Below are positions 23,911 to 32,372 of a stretch of 64,000 nucleotides of DNA, in pieces. The stretch covers positions 186,001 through 250,000 of the forward strand of contig NZ_NPKI01000046.1 in the NCBI RefSeq assembly GCF_002284565.1, in the 5' to 3' direction. Positions within the stretch are counted from its first letter, which is position 1, and the number at the start of each line of letters is the position of its first letter. Origin of the DNA: Mesorhizobium mediterraneum (GTDB taxonomy: Bacteria; Pseudomonadota; Alphaproteobacteria; Rhizobiales; Rhizobiaceae). A program made the position numbers and the translations under genes. Under the pieces are notes generated by a model. The model saw nothing but the letters and a program-made list of their open reading frames with translations. It was not told where the DNA came from and did no database searches.

Positions 23911-25932
23911 CTAGATGATGAGCTTCAGCGCCGCTGCGGCGACGGCTTCGGGCGTGATGTCGAAATGCCGGTAGAGATCCGGGGCAGGGGCGCTGGCGCC
24001 GAAACCGGCCATGCCGACGAAAGCGCCGGTGTCGCCGACCCAGCGGTCCCAGCCGAGACGGGCGGCTGCCTCCACGGCAACGCGCGGCGCCGAACCGAGG
24101 ACAGACTTGCGGTAGTCCGCATCCTGTTCCTCGAAAAGCTCCCAGCACGGCATCGAGACAACCGCGGCGGCGATGCCGTGCTCGGTCTCCAGCCGTTCGG
24201 CGGCGGTCACGGCGATCTCGACCTCCGAGCCGGTGGCGATCAGCGTCACGGCGCGGTGCTCGGCTGGCTCGCGCAGGATGTAAGCGCCCTGGCTCGACCG
24301 GTTCTCATCGCTGTGTGGCTCGTCGCTGAGTGCCTGACGCAGCATCGGCAGGTTCTGGCGCGAGAGCACCAGCACACTCGGCCGGTTCTTGCTCTTCAGC
24401 GCCAATTCCCAGCACTCCGCCGTTTCGATGATGTCGGCCGGACGAAAGACGTTGAGGTTCGGCGTGGCCCGCAGCATCGCCAGATGCTCGACCGGCTGGT
24501 GGGTCGGGCCATCCTCGCCGAGACCGATGGAATCATGCGTCATCACATAGACGACGCGCTGGCCCATCAGCGCCGAGAGCCGCATCGCGCCGCGCGCATA
24601 GTCGGCAAAGCACAGGAACGTGCCGCCATAAGGCACGAAACCGCCATGCAGTGCGATGCCGTTCATGGCCGCGGCCATGCCGTGCTCGCGGATGCCGTAG
24701 TGGATGTAACGGCCGGCATAGTCATCAGGCGCTATGCGATCCATGCCCTTGGTGATCGTCAGGTTCGAATGCGTCAGATCGGCGGAGCCGCCGACGGTCA
24801 GGTCGGTTGCGGCATTGATTGCGCCGAGCGCCATTTCGGAGGCTTTTCGCGTTGCAACCTTGGTCGCCTTCTCGACATGCTCCTTGCGAAACGCGCCGAG
24901 CGCTTCGAAGACCGCGTCGGGCAAGTCGCCGGCAACCGCGCTCTCGAAGGCCTCGCGCCGCGGCGAGGCGGCAAGCCGCTGCTCCCAGGCGTGCCGTGCC
25001 GCTTGCCCGCGCTCGGCAATCTCGCGCCAGGTGAAAAGGATGTCGTCCGGCACCTCGAACGGCGCGTAGGCCCAGCCGATGTTCTCGCGCGTCGCGGCGA
25101 TCTCGGCATCGCCCAGCGGTGCGCCATGCGTCTTCTCCGAGCCGCCCAGATTGGGCGCGCCCTTGCCGATCACCGTGCGGCAGGCGATCAGGGACGGCCG
25201 GTCCGACTGCTGTGCTGCTTCGATTGCCGCAGCGACGGCTTCCGTGTCGTGGCCGTCCACCGATTGGACATGCCATCCGGCGGCTTTGAACCGGGCCGGC
25301 TGGTCCATCGATGTCGACAGCGAAGTCGGTCCGTCGATCGAGATCGCATTGTCGTCCCAGAAGACGATCAGCCGGGAGAGCTTCAGGTGACCGGCAAGGT
25401 CGATCGCCTCGTGGCTGATGCCTTCCTGCAGGCAGCCGTCGCCGGCGATCACGTAGGTGAAATGGTCGACGAGATCGGCGCCATGGCGGGCAGCAAGCAT
25501 GCGCTCCGCCAGCGCCATGCCGACGGCGGTCGAAATGCCTTGTCCAAGCGGCCCGGTCGTCGTCTCGATGCCAAGCGCATGGCCATATTCCGGATGTCCG
25601 GCGGTACGGCTGCCCAGCTGGCGAAACCGCTGCAATTCCTCGATGCGCATGTCTTCAAAGCCGAGCAGATAATGCAGCGCATATTGCAGCATCGAACCGT
25701 GCCCGGCCGAAAGCACGAAGCGGTCGCGATCGGGCCAGTGGGGCGCCGACGGATCGATGTTGATGAAGCGGCTGAACAGCACCGTCGCGACATCGGCCAT
25801 GCCCATCGGCATGCCCGGATGGCCGGAATTGGCCTTTTGGACGCTGTCCATCGCCAGTGCGCGAATGGCGTTCGCCATGTCCCGCTCCGAGACGGCGGCG
25901 ACGGGCTTCAATGCTGCTGCTTGGCTGTTCAT
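23911..25932 (-). CDS. cbbT: Transketolase
   Basis: A 673-residue thiamine-diphosphate enzyme. It shows ANSGHPGMPMGMADVA near the N-terminus, the cofactor motif GDGCLQEGISHEAIDLAGHL through WDDNAISIDG, GIREHGMAAAMNGIALHGG and LGEDGPTHQPVEHLA. It moves two-carbon units in sugar regeneration. GAGGAGG precedes ATG 25932. The gene begins 11 bp after the cbbP stop. Confidence 0.97.
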   Translation of the reverse strand: MNSQAAALKPVAAVSERDMANAIRALAMDSVQKANSGHPGMPMGMADVATVLFSRFINIDPSAPHWPDRDRFVLSAGHGSMLQYALHYLLGFEDMRIEELQRFRQLGSRTAGHPEYGHALGIETTTGPLGQGISTAVGMALAERMLAARHGADLVDHFTYVIAGDGCLQEGISHEAIDLAGHLKLSRLIVFWDDNAISIDGPTSLSTSMDQPARFKAAGWHVQSVDGHDTEAVAAAIEAAQQSDRPSLIACRTVIGKGAPNLGGSEKTHGAPLGDAEIAATRENIGWAYAPFEVPDDILFTWREIAERGQAARHAWEQRLAASPRREAFESAVAGDLPDAVFEALGAFRKEHVEKATKVATRKASEMALGAINAATDLTVGGSADLTHSNLTITKGMDRIAPDDYAGRYIHYGIREHGMAAAMNGIALHGGFVPYGGTFLCFADYARGAMRLSALMGQRVVYVMTHDSIGLGEDGPTHQPVEHLAMLRATPNLNVFRPADIIETAECWELALKSKNRPSVLVLSRQNLPMLRQALSDEPHSDENRSSQGAYILREPAEHRAVTLIATGSEVEIAVTAAERLETEHGIAAAVVSMPCWELFEEQDADYRKSVLGSAPRVAVEAAARLGWDRWVGDTGAFVGMAGFGASAPAPDLYRHFDITPEAVAAAALKLII

Positions 25933-25942
25933 GGCGTCCTCC

Positions 25943-26815
25943 TCACGACACACGGTTCTTGCGTTCGATCAATTGCAGGATGAGCGGCGTCAGGATCAGC
26001 TGCATGGCAAGGTCGAGCTTGTTGCCTGGCACCACTATGGAATTCGGCCGCGACATGAACGAGTCGTGGATCATCGAAAGCAGGTAAGGGAAATCGATGC
26101 CGCGGGGATTGGCGAAGCGGATGACCAGCATCGACTCGTCGGGCGTCGGAATCCAGCGCGCGATGAACGGATTGGACGTGTCGACGATCGGCACGCGCTG
26201 GAAATTGATGGCGGTCTGCGAGAACTGCGGGACGATGTAACGGACATAGTCCGGCATGCGGCGCAGGATCACGTCCATCACCGCCTCGGTGGAATAGCCG
26301 CGCGTTGCGCGGTCGCGGTGGATCTTCTGGATCCATTCGAGATTTATGACCGGCACCACACCGATCCTAAGGTCGGCGTGCCTGGCCAGGTTGATCTTGT
26401 CGGTGACGACGCAGCCATGCAGGCCCTCGTAGAAGAGCAGGTCGCTCGGCGGGAATTCGCGCCATTCGGTAAAATGTCCCGGTGGCGTGCCGTACTGCTT
26501 CTCCTCGTCCTCGTCATGGATGTAGGTGCGGGTCTTTCCGGTTCCGCGGCGGCCATATTCCTCAAACACCTCTTCGAGGATTGCGAGTTCGTTGGCCTCG
26601 GCATTGAAGTGGGTGAAGTTCGGATTGCCGGCCTTCTCTTCCTCGGCCACCTTTGTCTTCATCGTGGCGCGGTCGTAGCGGTGAAAGGCATCGCCTTCGA
26701 TGAAGGCGGCCTCGATGTTCTCGCGCCGGAAGATCAGATCGAAGATGCGCTTGACCGAGGTGGTGCCTGCGCCCGACGACCCGGTGATGGTGATGATGGG
26801 GTGCTTTGCCGACAT
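25943..26815 (-). CDS. cbbP: Phosphoribulokinase
   Basis: A 290-residue class I (bacterial) phosphoribulokinase. It has Walker A GSSGAGTTSVK, FIEGDAFHRYDR, FEGLHGCVVT-type Walker B (LFYEGLHG) and the RDRATRGYSTEAVMD motif. It makes ribulose 1,5-bisphosphate, with RuBisCO the defining step of the cycle. It sits 5 bp after cbbF and 11 bp before cbbT. Bacterial homologues are activated by NADH. Confidence 0.98.
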   Translation of the reverse strand: MSAKHPIITITGSSGAGTTSVKRIFDLIFRRENIEAAFIEGDAFHRYDRATMKTKVAEEEKAGNPNFTHFNAEANELAILEEVFEEYGRRGTGKTRTYIHDEDEEKQYGTPPGHFTEWREFPPSDLLFYEGLHGCVVTDKINLARHADLRIGVVPVINLEWIQKIHRDRATRGYSTEAVMDVILRRMPDYVRYIVPQFSQTAINFQRVPIVDTSNPFIARWIPTPDESMLVIRFANPRGIDFPYLLSMIHDSFMSRPNSIVVPGNKLDLAMQLILTPLILQLIERKNRVS

Positions 26816-26820
26816 GGTGC

Positions 26821-27867
26821 TCAGGCCCTGAACAGGCCGCGGCGGCTGAACAGCGGCGCACGCTCGCCGATGGCGCTGGGCTCGGTGTGGTAGCGGGTGA
26901 TGCGCGCGACTTCCCGCGCCGATCCGAACACGACGGGCACGCGCTGATGCAGGCTCTCGGGTTCGATTTCGAGGATGCGGGTGATCGTATCGGTGGCGGC
27001 ACCGGCCGCCTGTTCGATGAGATAGGCGATCGGGTTGGCCTCATAAACGAGGCGCAGCCGTCCCTGGCGGTAACCCTTGCGCTTGTCACCGGGATACAGA
27101 AATACACCGCCGCGCATCAGTATGCGGTAGCAGTCGGCGACCAAGGAGGCGATCCAGCGCATGTTGAAATCCTTCTCTCGTGGGCCTTCGATGCCTTCGA
27201 GGCAATCGTCGATGTAGAGCCGCACCGCCTCGTCCCAATGCCGGTAGTTGGCGGCGTTGATGGCGAATTCCTGGGTGCGCTGCGGGATGATCCGGCTCTC
27301 GTAGGCCTGGACGAAGGTGCCGAGCCTGGTCGAGAGAACGAAGACATGCGTACCGCTGCCGAGCGACAGAACCAGCGCCAGCTGCGGCCCGTAGATGAAG
27401 AAACCGGCGCCCAGCTGGTTCACGCCTGCCTGCAAAAAAGAGGCGGCCGGATTTCCGTCCGGCGCGCCAGTTGCAGGGAGGAGCGAGAAAATCGTTCCAA
27501 TCGACACGTTGGTGTCGATGTTGGAGGAGCCGTCGAGCGGGTCGATGGCGATGGCGAGAGGCGCTTTGCTGTCGAGCAGGACCGGCTGCTCCAGTTCCTC
27601 GGAGGCGTAGAGCGCGACCGGAGCGTGGCGCATGGCGTCGAGGAAGATGTCGTCGGCGAAGATGTCGAGGTCCTTCTGGATGTCGCCGTCGGCATTGGCG
27701 CCGCGGGTCCCGGCAAAGGCGGTGCCGAGCACCCCCTGATTGATGGTGTTGCGGATCTTGGTTGCGGCCTGCGTCAACTGGCGGACAGTCGCAACGACCG
27801 CGGAGCGCAGCTCGTCCGGCTGACCGAGATAGGAATTCAGAAAAGCGTCGAGCGTTGCCGCTGGCAT
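26821..27867 (-). CDS. cbbF: Fructose-1,6-bisphosphatase, class I
   Basis: A 348-residue class I sugar bisphosphatase. Metal and substrate motifs are EELEQPVLL, IDPLDGSSNIDTNVSIGTIF, and RYIGSLVADCYRILMRGGVF-like (RWIASLVADCYRILM). It dephosphorylates fructose and probably sedoheptulose bisphosphates. It is the first gene of the operon, transcribed away from cbbR across a 122-bp intergenic region holding the operator. Confidence 0.97.
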   Translation of the reverse strand: MPAATLDAFLNSYLGQPDELRSAVVATVRQLTQAATKIRNTINQGVLGTAFAGTRGANADGDIQKDLDIFADDIFLDAMRHAPVALYASEELEQPVLLDSKAPLAIAIDPLDGSSNIDTNVSIGTIFSLLPATGAPDGNPAASFLQAGVNQLGAGFFIYGPQLALVLSLGSGTHVFVLSTRLGTFVQAYESRIIPQRTQEFAINAANYRHWDEAVRLYIDDCLEGIEGPREKDFNMRWIASLVADCYRILMRGGVFLYPGDKRKGYRQGRLRLVYEANPIAYLIEQAAGAATDTITRILEIEPESLHQRVPVVFGSAREVARITRYHTEPSAIGERAPLFSRRGLFRA

Positions 27868-27938
27868 TGTAACCTCCCATCCAACCGCATCTCCTCGGAT
27901 CGGCCGGATTGGGGAATGAAAACAAACGGTGTATGATA

Positions 27939-27971
27939 AGTAAAATTCAATAACTTTACTTTCGTAGTAAA
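27939..27971. promoter_or_regulatory. CbbR operator candidate between cbbF and cbbR
   Basis: AT-rich 122-bp divergent region with nested palindromes: AGTAAA (27939) - N10 - TTTACT (27955-27960) - TTCGT - AGTAAA (27966-27971). The inner TTTACT-TTCGT-AGTAAA is a perfect 6-5-6 dyad. LysR regulators bind such interrupted dyads between divergent genes; the assignment to CbbR is from position. Confidence 0.6.
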
Positions 27972-27989
27972 AAAATTTTAGTATGACAT

Positions 27990-28931
27990 ATGAGAAACCT
28001 CACGCTCAAGCAGTTCAAGACCGTCCAAGCAATCATCAGCCACGGGAAAATCGTCAGTGCAGCCAAGGTGTTAGGCCTGTCTCCTCCAGCGGTGACAATC
28101 CAGTTGCGGCAAGTGGAGGAGGAGTTCCAACTGGCCTTGTTCGACCGGACGTCGGACGGCATGCGTCCCACTGCCGCAGGGCTGGCCTTCGTCGAGACGG
28201 CGCAGGCGATCGAAGAGCGGCTTCGCCTGCTCGAAGACAAGATGGATGCGATCAAGGGCGTGCGCATCGGCAGCTTGAGGCTCGGCGTCGTTTCCACCGC
28301 CAAATATTTCGCGCCGCGGCTTATGGCCGGCTTCATGAAGGAGCATCCCGACATCGACATGCGGCTTGCCATCGGCAACCGCGCCGAAACGATCGACAGG
28401 CTGAAGAACCACGACATCGACATTGCGCTGATGGGACGCCCGGCGAAGGAGGTCCCGGTGCGTGCCTCGGTGTTTGGCGATCACCCGCTGGTCATCATTG
28501 CGCCGCCCGACCACCCGCTGGCGTCGGCACGCGAGATATCCAAGGAGCGGATCGCCGAAGAGCATTTCCTCATTCGCGAGCCCGGCTCCGGCACGCGCAT
28601 CTCGCTGGAAATCTTCCTGAGCGACGTGCCCGGCCGCATCGACGATCTCGGCGTCGAGATGGGCTCGAATGAGACCATCAAGCAGGCGGTGATGGCCGGG
28701 CTCGGCATCGCCTTCATCTCTGCCCACACCATCGCCGCGGAAACCGAAGCCGGCCGGCTGGTCATCCTCGACGTTGTCGGCATGCCGATCCGCCGGCAAT
28801 GGTTTTCGGTGATGCGCAGCGATCACGCGATCTCGCCGGCCATGGCGACGTTCCACGATTTCCTGATGCGCAAGGGCGCGATGTACCTGCCCCTGTTCGG
28901 CAAGCTCTATCCGCAGACCAGAGCGGGATGA
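27990..28931 (+). CDS. cbbR: LysR-type regulator CbbR
   Basis: A 313-residue LysR regulator divergent from the cbb operon. The N-terminal winged helix-turn-helix spans about residues 4-62 (TLKQFKTVQAIISHGKIVSAA, then LSPPAVTIQLRQVEEEFQLALF). The effector domain has SLRLGVVSTAKYFAPRLM and GLGIAFISAHTIAAE, typical of CbbR. It activates cbb genes in response to metabolites such as RuBP or NADPH in relatives. Confidence 0.95.
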   Translation: MRNLTLKQFKTVQAIISHGKIVSAAKVLGLSPPAVTIQLRQVEEEFQLALFDRTSDGMRPTAAGLAFVETAQAIEERLRLLEDKMDAIKGVRIGSLRLGVVSTAKYFAPRLMAGFMKEHPDIDMRLAIGNRAETIDRLKNHDIDIALMGRPAKEVPVRASVFGDHPLVIIAPPDHPLASAREISKERIAEEHFLIREPGSGTRISLEIFLSDVPGRIDDLGVEMGSNETIKQAVMAGLGIAFISAHTIAAETEAGRLVILDVVGMPIRRQWFSVMRSDHAISPAMATFHDFLMRKGAMYLPLFGKLYPQTRAG

Positions 28932-29188
28932 CGTTGGACGGGCGGAACTCGACCTGAACGACCGACATACCGAACGCCAGAGATCGCGAGATAGCCCCGA
29001 GAAGGGAGTGGAGAACGCCCGGCGATCGTTGGCGTTAGATAAGCGATATGTTATGTTGCAGTGCGAAAGAACAGGGGCCACGTCCTTTCCACCCGTAAGC
29101 GATCTGTATGTGCGACCCCTGCAGACTGGTCGGTATTTCGGAAACCTCCCGGGCATGGGGTTCGGGAATTCGATGGGGACAAGGGGTA

Positions 29189-29389
29189 ATGCTTTACACG
29201 CTCGTTATGATGGTCTGCCTGACGGATATGCCGCAGACCTGTGAACAACGCGAACAGATGGTGGACGGCCTGGCGATGAATCCCGGGACCGCCTTCATGC
29301 AGGCGCAGCCGCTGGTGGCCCAGTGGATCGAGACGCATCCCGGTTATTTCGTGCGGCGCTGGCGCGTGCTGCCCGGCCGGGAATCGTGA
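29189..29389 (+). CDS. Small conserved Cys protein B (CLx3Px2C...Wx3HPx3VxRW family)
   Basis: A 66-residue paralogue of small protein A (16526-16735). The shared residues are CLTDMPQTC near residue 10 and WIETHPGYFVRRW near residue 46. It lacks the two extra Cys of A. AAGGGG precedes ATG 29189; the in-frame extension to 29108 has no such site. It lies between cbbR and the PQQ alcohol ABC operon and is convergent with the 211-residue secreted protein. Function is unknown. Confidence 0.75.
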   Translation: MLYTLVMMVCLTDMPQTCEQREQMVDGLAMNPGTAFMQAQPLVAQWIETHPGYFVRRWRVLPGRES

Positions 29390-29416
29390 GATCCGCCGCG
29401 AAGATCGAATGAGGTT

Positions 29417-30052
29417 CTAATTCTTCTTCGCGGCGAGCGTTTCCGAGACGGCCTTGGACAGTTGATATAGCCGCTGCTCGATTATCGTCGGCACGTCACA
29501 GACGTAAGTCAGCGATTGGACGCGTTCGTTGAAAATTCGCGTTGCGAATTTCAGCTGTTCGGTTCGCCGTTCGACCTCGTCGGGATCTGCATCGGGTTTT
29601 TCCCGCAGCGCATCGACGTCGGACGCTTCCTTGCGCAACGCGGCGGCCATTTCGAGCTGCTTGTGGGCGTAGCGGGAAATGCCTGAGATCACGTGCGAAC
29701 GCTCAGTGTCCATATGATCGAACATGCCTTGCACCAGCATCGCCATTTTCGGCGCAAGCTGCTCGGCCGGCAACGATGCGGCGAAATCCCTGATCTTCTT
29801 TTGGGCTTCGGCAATCGGCATTCGCCGGGCTGCCACCTCCTCGACCAGGGCGGAGACGGCAGGGTCCTTCGACAGGTCCTTCGCCGCTGGGGGAAGCTCC
29901 GGCCCGTTCCAGATTTGGCCGAGCGAGAGCTGCGGCACCTTGCGCTGTATGCAGGGCCAGTCCGGATCGTTGTTCGCCGCCGCCCTGGCGTTCATGCTCG
30001 GCATGAGCATGGCAGCCACAGCCAGGCTGCGAGCAAGGCTCATTCGTTCCAT
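29417..30052 (-). CDS. Exported helical protein of the PQQ alcohol ABC operon
   Basis: A 211-residue protein that I do not recognise. It has a signal peptide (SLARSLAVAAMLMPSMNARAAA). The mature part is largely helical with two Cys only (PDWPCIQRKV and YVCDVPTI), which could form one disulfide. The ATG at 30052 shares one base with the permease stop, so it belongs to the ABC operon and is its last gene. A periplasmic accessory role is inferred from position. Confidence 0.75.
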   Translation of the reverse strand: MERMSLARSLAVAAMLMPSMNARAAANNDPDWPCIQRKVPQLSLGQIWNGPELPPAAKDLSKDPAVSALVEEVAARRMPIAEAQKKIRDFAASLPAEQLAPKMAMLVQGMFDHMDTERSHVISGISRYAHKQLEMAAALRKEASDVDALREKPDADPDEVERRTEQLKFATRIFNERVQSLTYVCDVPTIIEQRLYQLSKAVSETLAAKKN

Positions 30053-30927
30053 CAGGCATTTCCTCCCGTGTCCTGTTTCCGGCTTATCAGGCCGCGCGAA
30101 GGGTCGTAGGCGATGATGGCGGCGGCAAGGAACAGCAGTGTGCAGCCGGCAACGACGCCCAGCGACAGCCAGTCAATCTGGCCATAGAAGGCGAAGCGGA
30201 TCAGTTCGACCGCATAGGTGAACGGATTGGCGAGGCAGATTTTATAAAGCAGGGGGCTCGCCTCCTGGATACGCCACAAGGGGTAGAGCGCCGGAGAGGC
30301 GAAATAGCCGGGAAAGATGACGAAGTTCATGATGCCGGCGAAGTTTTCGAGCTGCTTGATCATCGAGGACAAAAGCATGCCGAGCGCGCAAAGCATCATG
30401 CCCGACAGGAACAGCGCCGGCAGCACCATGAGATAACCGAGCGGCGGGCCTTTGACGCCCCAGAACCAGGCAACGATCAGAAACGCGTAGACCTGCGCGA
30501 TCGATACGGCGACGCCGGCGAGCATCTTCGAGACCAGCAGGAACCAGCGCGGGAAGGGGCTGACCAGCAAGGTGCGCATGTTGCCCATCTCGCGGTCATA
30601 GACCATCGACAGCGAAGACTGCATGCCCGAGAACAGCAGGATCATGCCGCACAAGCCCGGCGTGATGTAGACCTCGTACAGCACGTAGGTCTTGTAGGGC
30701 GGGATGATCGATACGCCGAGCACCTGCCGGAATCCGGCGGCAAAGATGAACAGCCAGATGAGCGGCCGAACCAGCGAGGATATGAAGCGCTCGCGCTGGT
30801 GCAGGAAGCGCAGGCACTCCCGCAGGACGACGCCTTTGAGGCAAATGAGATAGTGGCCGAGGCCGAATTTCTCGAACCTCACCGGCATGACGCCTGCGAC
30901 TTTTTCGGGCATTGCGGGAGCGCTCAT
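30052..30927 (-). CDS. ABC-2 type permease, PQQ-dependent alcohol system
   Basis: A 291-residue inner-membrane protein of the ABC-2 family with about six hydrophobic segments: residues about 50-70, 95-115, 130-160, 165-190, 195-215 and 250-275. It matches the permease known beside PQQ alcohol dehydrogenases ('alcohol ABC transporter permease'). It overlaps the ATPase gene by 4 nt and works with it. ABC-2 systems usually export, so efflux or surface export is more likely than alcohol uptake; the substrate is not known. Confidence 0.9.
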   Translation of the reverse strand: MSAPAMPEKVAGVMPVRFEKFGLGHYLICLKGVVLRECLRFLHQRERFISSLVRPLIWLFIFAAGFRQVLGVSIIPPYKTYVLYEVYITPGLCGMILLFSGMQSSLSMVYDREMGNMRTLLVSPFPRWFLLVSKMLAGVAVSIAQVYAFLIVAWFWGVKGPPLGYLMVLPALFLSGMMLCALGMLLSSMIKQLENFAGIMNFVIFPGYFASPALYPLWRIQEASPLLYKICLANPFTYAVELIRFAFYGQIDWLSLGVVAGCTLLFLAAAIIAYDPSRGLISRKQDTGGNA

Positions 30928-31712
30928 GGCGATATCTCCGCGGCGCCGGCTGCCTCGATGCGGCTGAGCCTCGAAAAGGCGTCGCGGATCGACGTGGCGC
31001 CGCTCGTCCTGACGACATCGGCCACCTTGCCCTTGGCGACCAGGTCGCCCTGCCGCAAGACGACGACATGGTCGCCGTCTTCAACCTCGTCGATCAGGTG
31101 CGTCGCCCACAGCACGCCAATGCCTTCGGTTTCGACGAGCTTGCGGATGGTGGCGAGAATGCCGGCGCGCGACTGGATGTCGAGACCGACGGTCGCCTCG
31201 TCGAGCAGCAGCAGGGCAGGGCGGTGGAGCAGCGCCCTGGCGATCTCTATGCGCCGCATCTGGCCGCCGGAAAGACTGCGTGCCTTGTCATGCTGACGGC
31301 CCGGCATATCGACAATATCGAGCAGCGCGGCAATGCGCTGCCGGGCCTCGCGTCCTCCGATGCCATGCAGCGCGGCGTGGTAGGAGAGGTTCTGGTGCAC
31401 GCTGAGATCGAGGTCGAGCGTGCGGGCCTGGAACACGATGCCGACACGCCGGAGCGCTTCGCCCGAAGCACGGCTGACGTCGTGGCCGAAGATGCGGATC
31501 GATCCGCGGCGCGTGTCGTAAAGATGGCTGATCAGCGAGAACAGCGTTGTCTTGCCGGCGCCGTTGAGGCCGAGAAGAACGGTGAAAGTCGCCGGCGCGA
31601 TCGAGAATGAGACGTCGTTGAGCGCCCGCTTCGGGCCATAGGAATGGCTGACGCCGGCGACATCGAGCGCCGCCGCCTCATCTCCTGGTCCGCTTGTCCT
31701 CACATGCTGCAC
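30924..31712 (-). CDS. ABC transporter ATPase, PQQ-dependent alcohol system
   Basis: A 262-residue ATPase with complete motifs: Walker A GLNGAGKTTLF, Q-loop IVFQART, signature LSGGQMRRIEIARAL, Walker B LLLLDEATVGLD and switch His WATHLIDEV. It is of the ABC-2/drug-export type and pairs with the permease 30052-30927. This subfamily is restricted to clusters with PQQ dehydrogenases. It is 102 bp after the cupredoxin-like gene. Confidence 0.92.
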   Translation of the reverse strand: MQHVRTSGPGDEAAALDVAGVSHSYGPKRALNDVSFSIAPATFTVLLGLNGAGKTTLFSLISHLYDTRRGSIRIFGHDVSRASGEALRRVGIVFQARTLDLDLSVHQNLSYHAALHGIGGREARQRIAALLDIVDMPGRQHDKARSLSGGQMRRIEIARALLHRPALLLLDEATVGLDIQSRAGILATIRKLVETEGIGVLWATHLIDEVEDGDHVVVLRQGDLVAKGKVADVVRTSGATSIRDAFSRLSRIEAAGAAEISP

Positions 31713-31814
31713 GCCGGCTCGCTCCCTGTCGTCGACAATAGTCTAGCACACCGGGAGTCTGGCACACCGACAGTCTGGCGCGCCGGACCCGCGCAGTCCT
31801 GCTTTCCGGTGACC

Positions 31815-32318
31815 CTACTTGATCGTGATCGTGCCTTTCATGCCCCTGTCGGCAAGGTCGGGCACCGACCATGTGTAGATGCCGGGCCGCACGGTGGTAA
31901 ACTGGACCTGGATGGTGCCGTCAGCGTCGAATTCGAGCCATGCGGGTGCGCCGTTCATGTGCACCTCGAGGTCGTTGATGACGATCTGGTTGTTCCACAC
32001 ATTGCGGAACAGGTCGGTATGGAATTTGTACTCCAGCCCGCCCGCTGCGGTGATCTTCCAGCGATAGCCCTGGCCGGCGATCAGCTGGAAGTCCTTCTGG
32101 TTGGCGGTGAACTGATCTTCCTTGGTGCCGAGGATAAGTTCCGGCACGTCCTTGCTGGCCCGGGTTGCCTTCTCGGCTTCGGGACTGGCATCCGTCTTGG
32201 TGGCCGCACTGGCGGCCGCGTCATCGTCATCGCCGTCGTTGTCCTGCGCCCAGGCCTGGCCCTGCGTGAGTGCCATGCCCACCAGCGCCGCGAAAGCGAC
32301 TACCCGAAATTTCCGCAT
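31815..32318 (-). CDS. Exported cupredoxin-like protein lacking copper ligands
   Basis: A 167-residue exported protein. It has a signal peptide to AWAQ, an Asp-rich linker (DNDGDDDDAA) and a beta-sandwich domain of about 100 residues resembling cupredoxins (KFHTDLFRNVWNNQIVIND and VRPGIYTWSVPDLADRGMKG). The Cys and His normally found after PGxYx in type 1 copper sites are replaced (SVPDLAD), so copper binding of the usual kind is unlikely. It lies between the ATPase and the beta-propeller genes. Confidence 0.8.
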   Translation of the reverse strand: MRKFRVVAFAALVGMALTQGQAWAQDNDGDDDDAAASAATKTDASPEAEKATRASKDVPELILGTKEDQFTANQKDFQLIAGQGYRWKITAAGGLEYKFHTDLFRNVWNNQIVINDLEVHMNGAPAWLEFDADGTIQVQFTTVRPGIYTWSVPDLADRGMKGTITIK

Positions 32319-32372
32319 GATTTCCTGCCCTTCTGCTGTTTTTCTGTCTGTTGATTCAAATTTGGGGTTGAT

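Noticed and set aside
22580..24148. Minus-strand open frame of 522 codons
   Set aside because: Out-of-frame reading across cbbA and cbbL; composition (Arg/His/Gly/Pro-rich) is typical of shadow frames.
23791..25983. Plus-strand open frame of 730 codons
   Set aside because: It is antisense to cbbT and cbbA. The minus-strand frames match well-known enzymes along their full length; the plus frame arises from GC-rich codon use.
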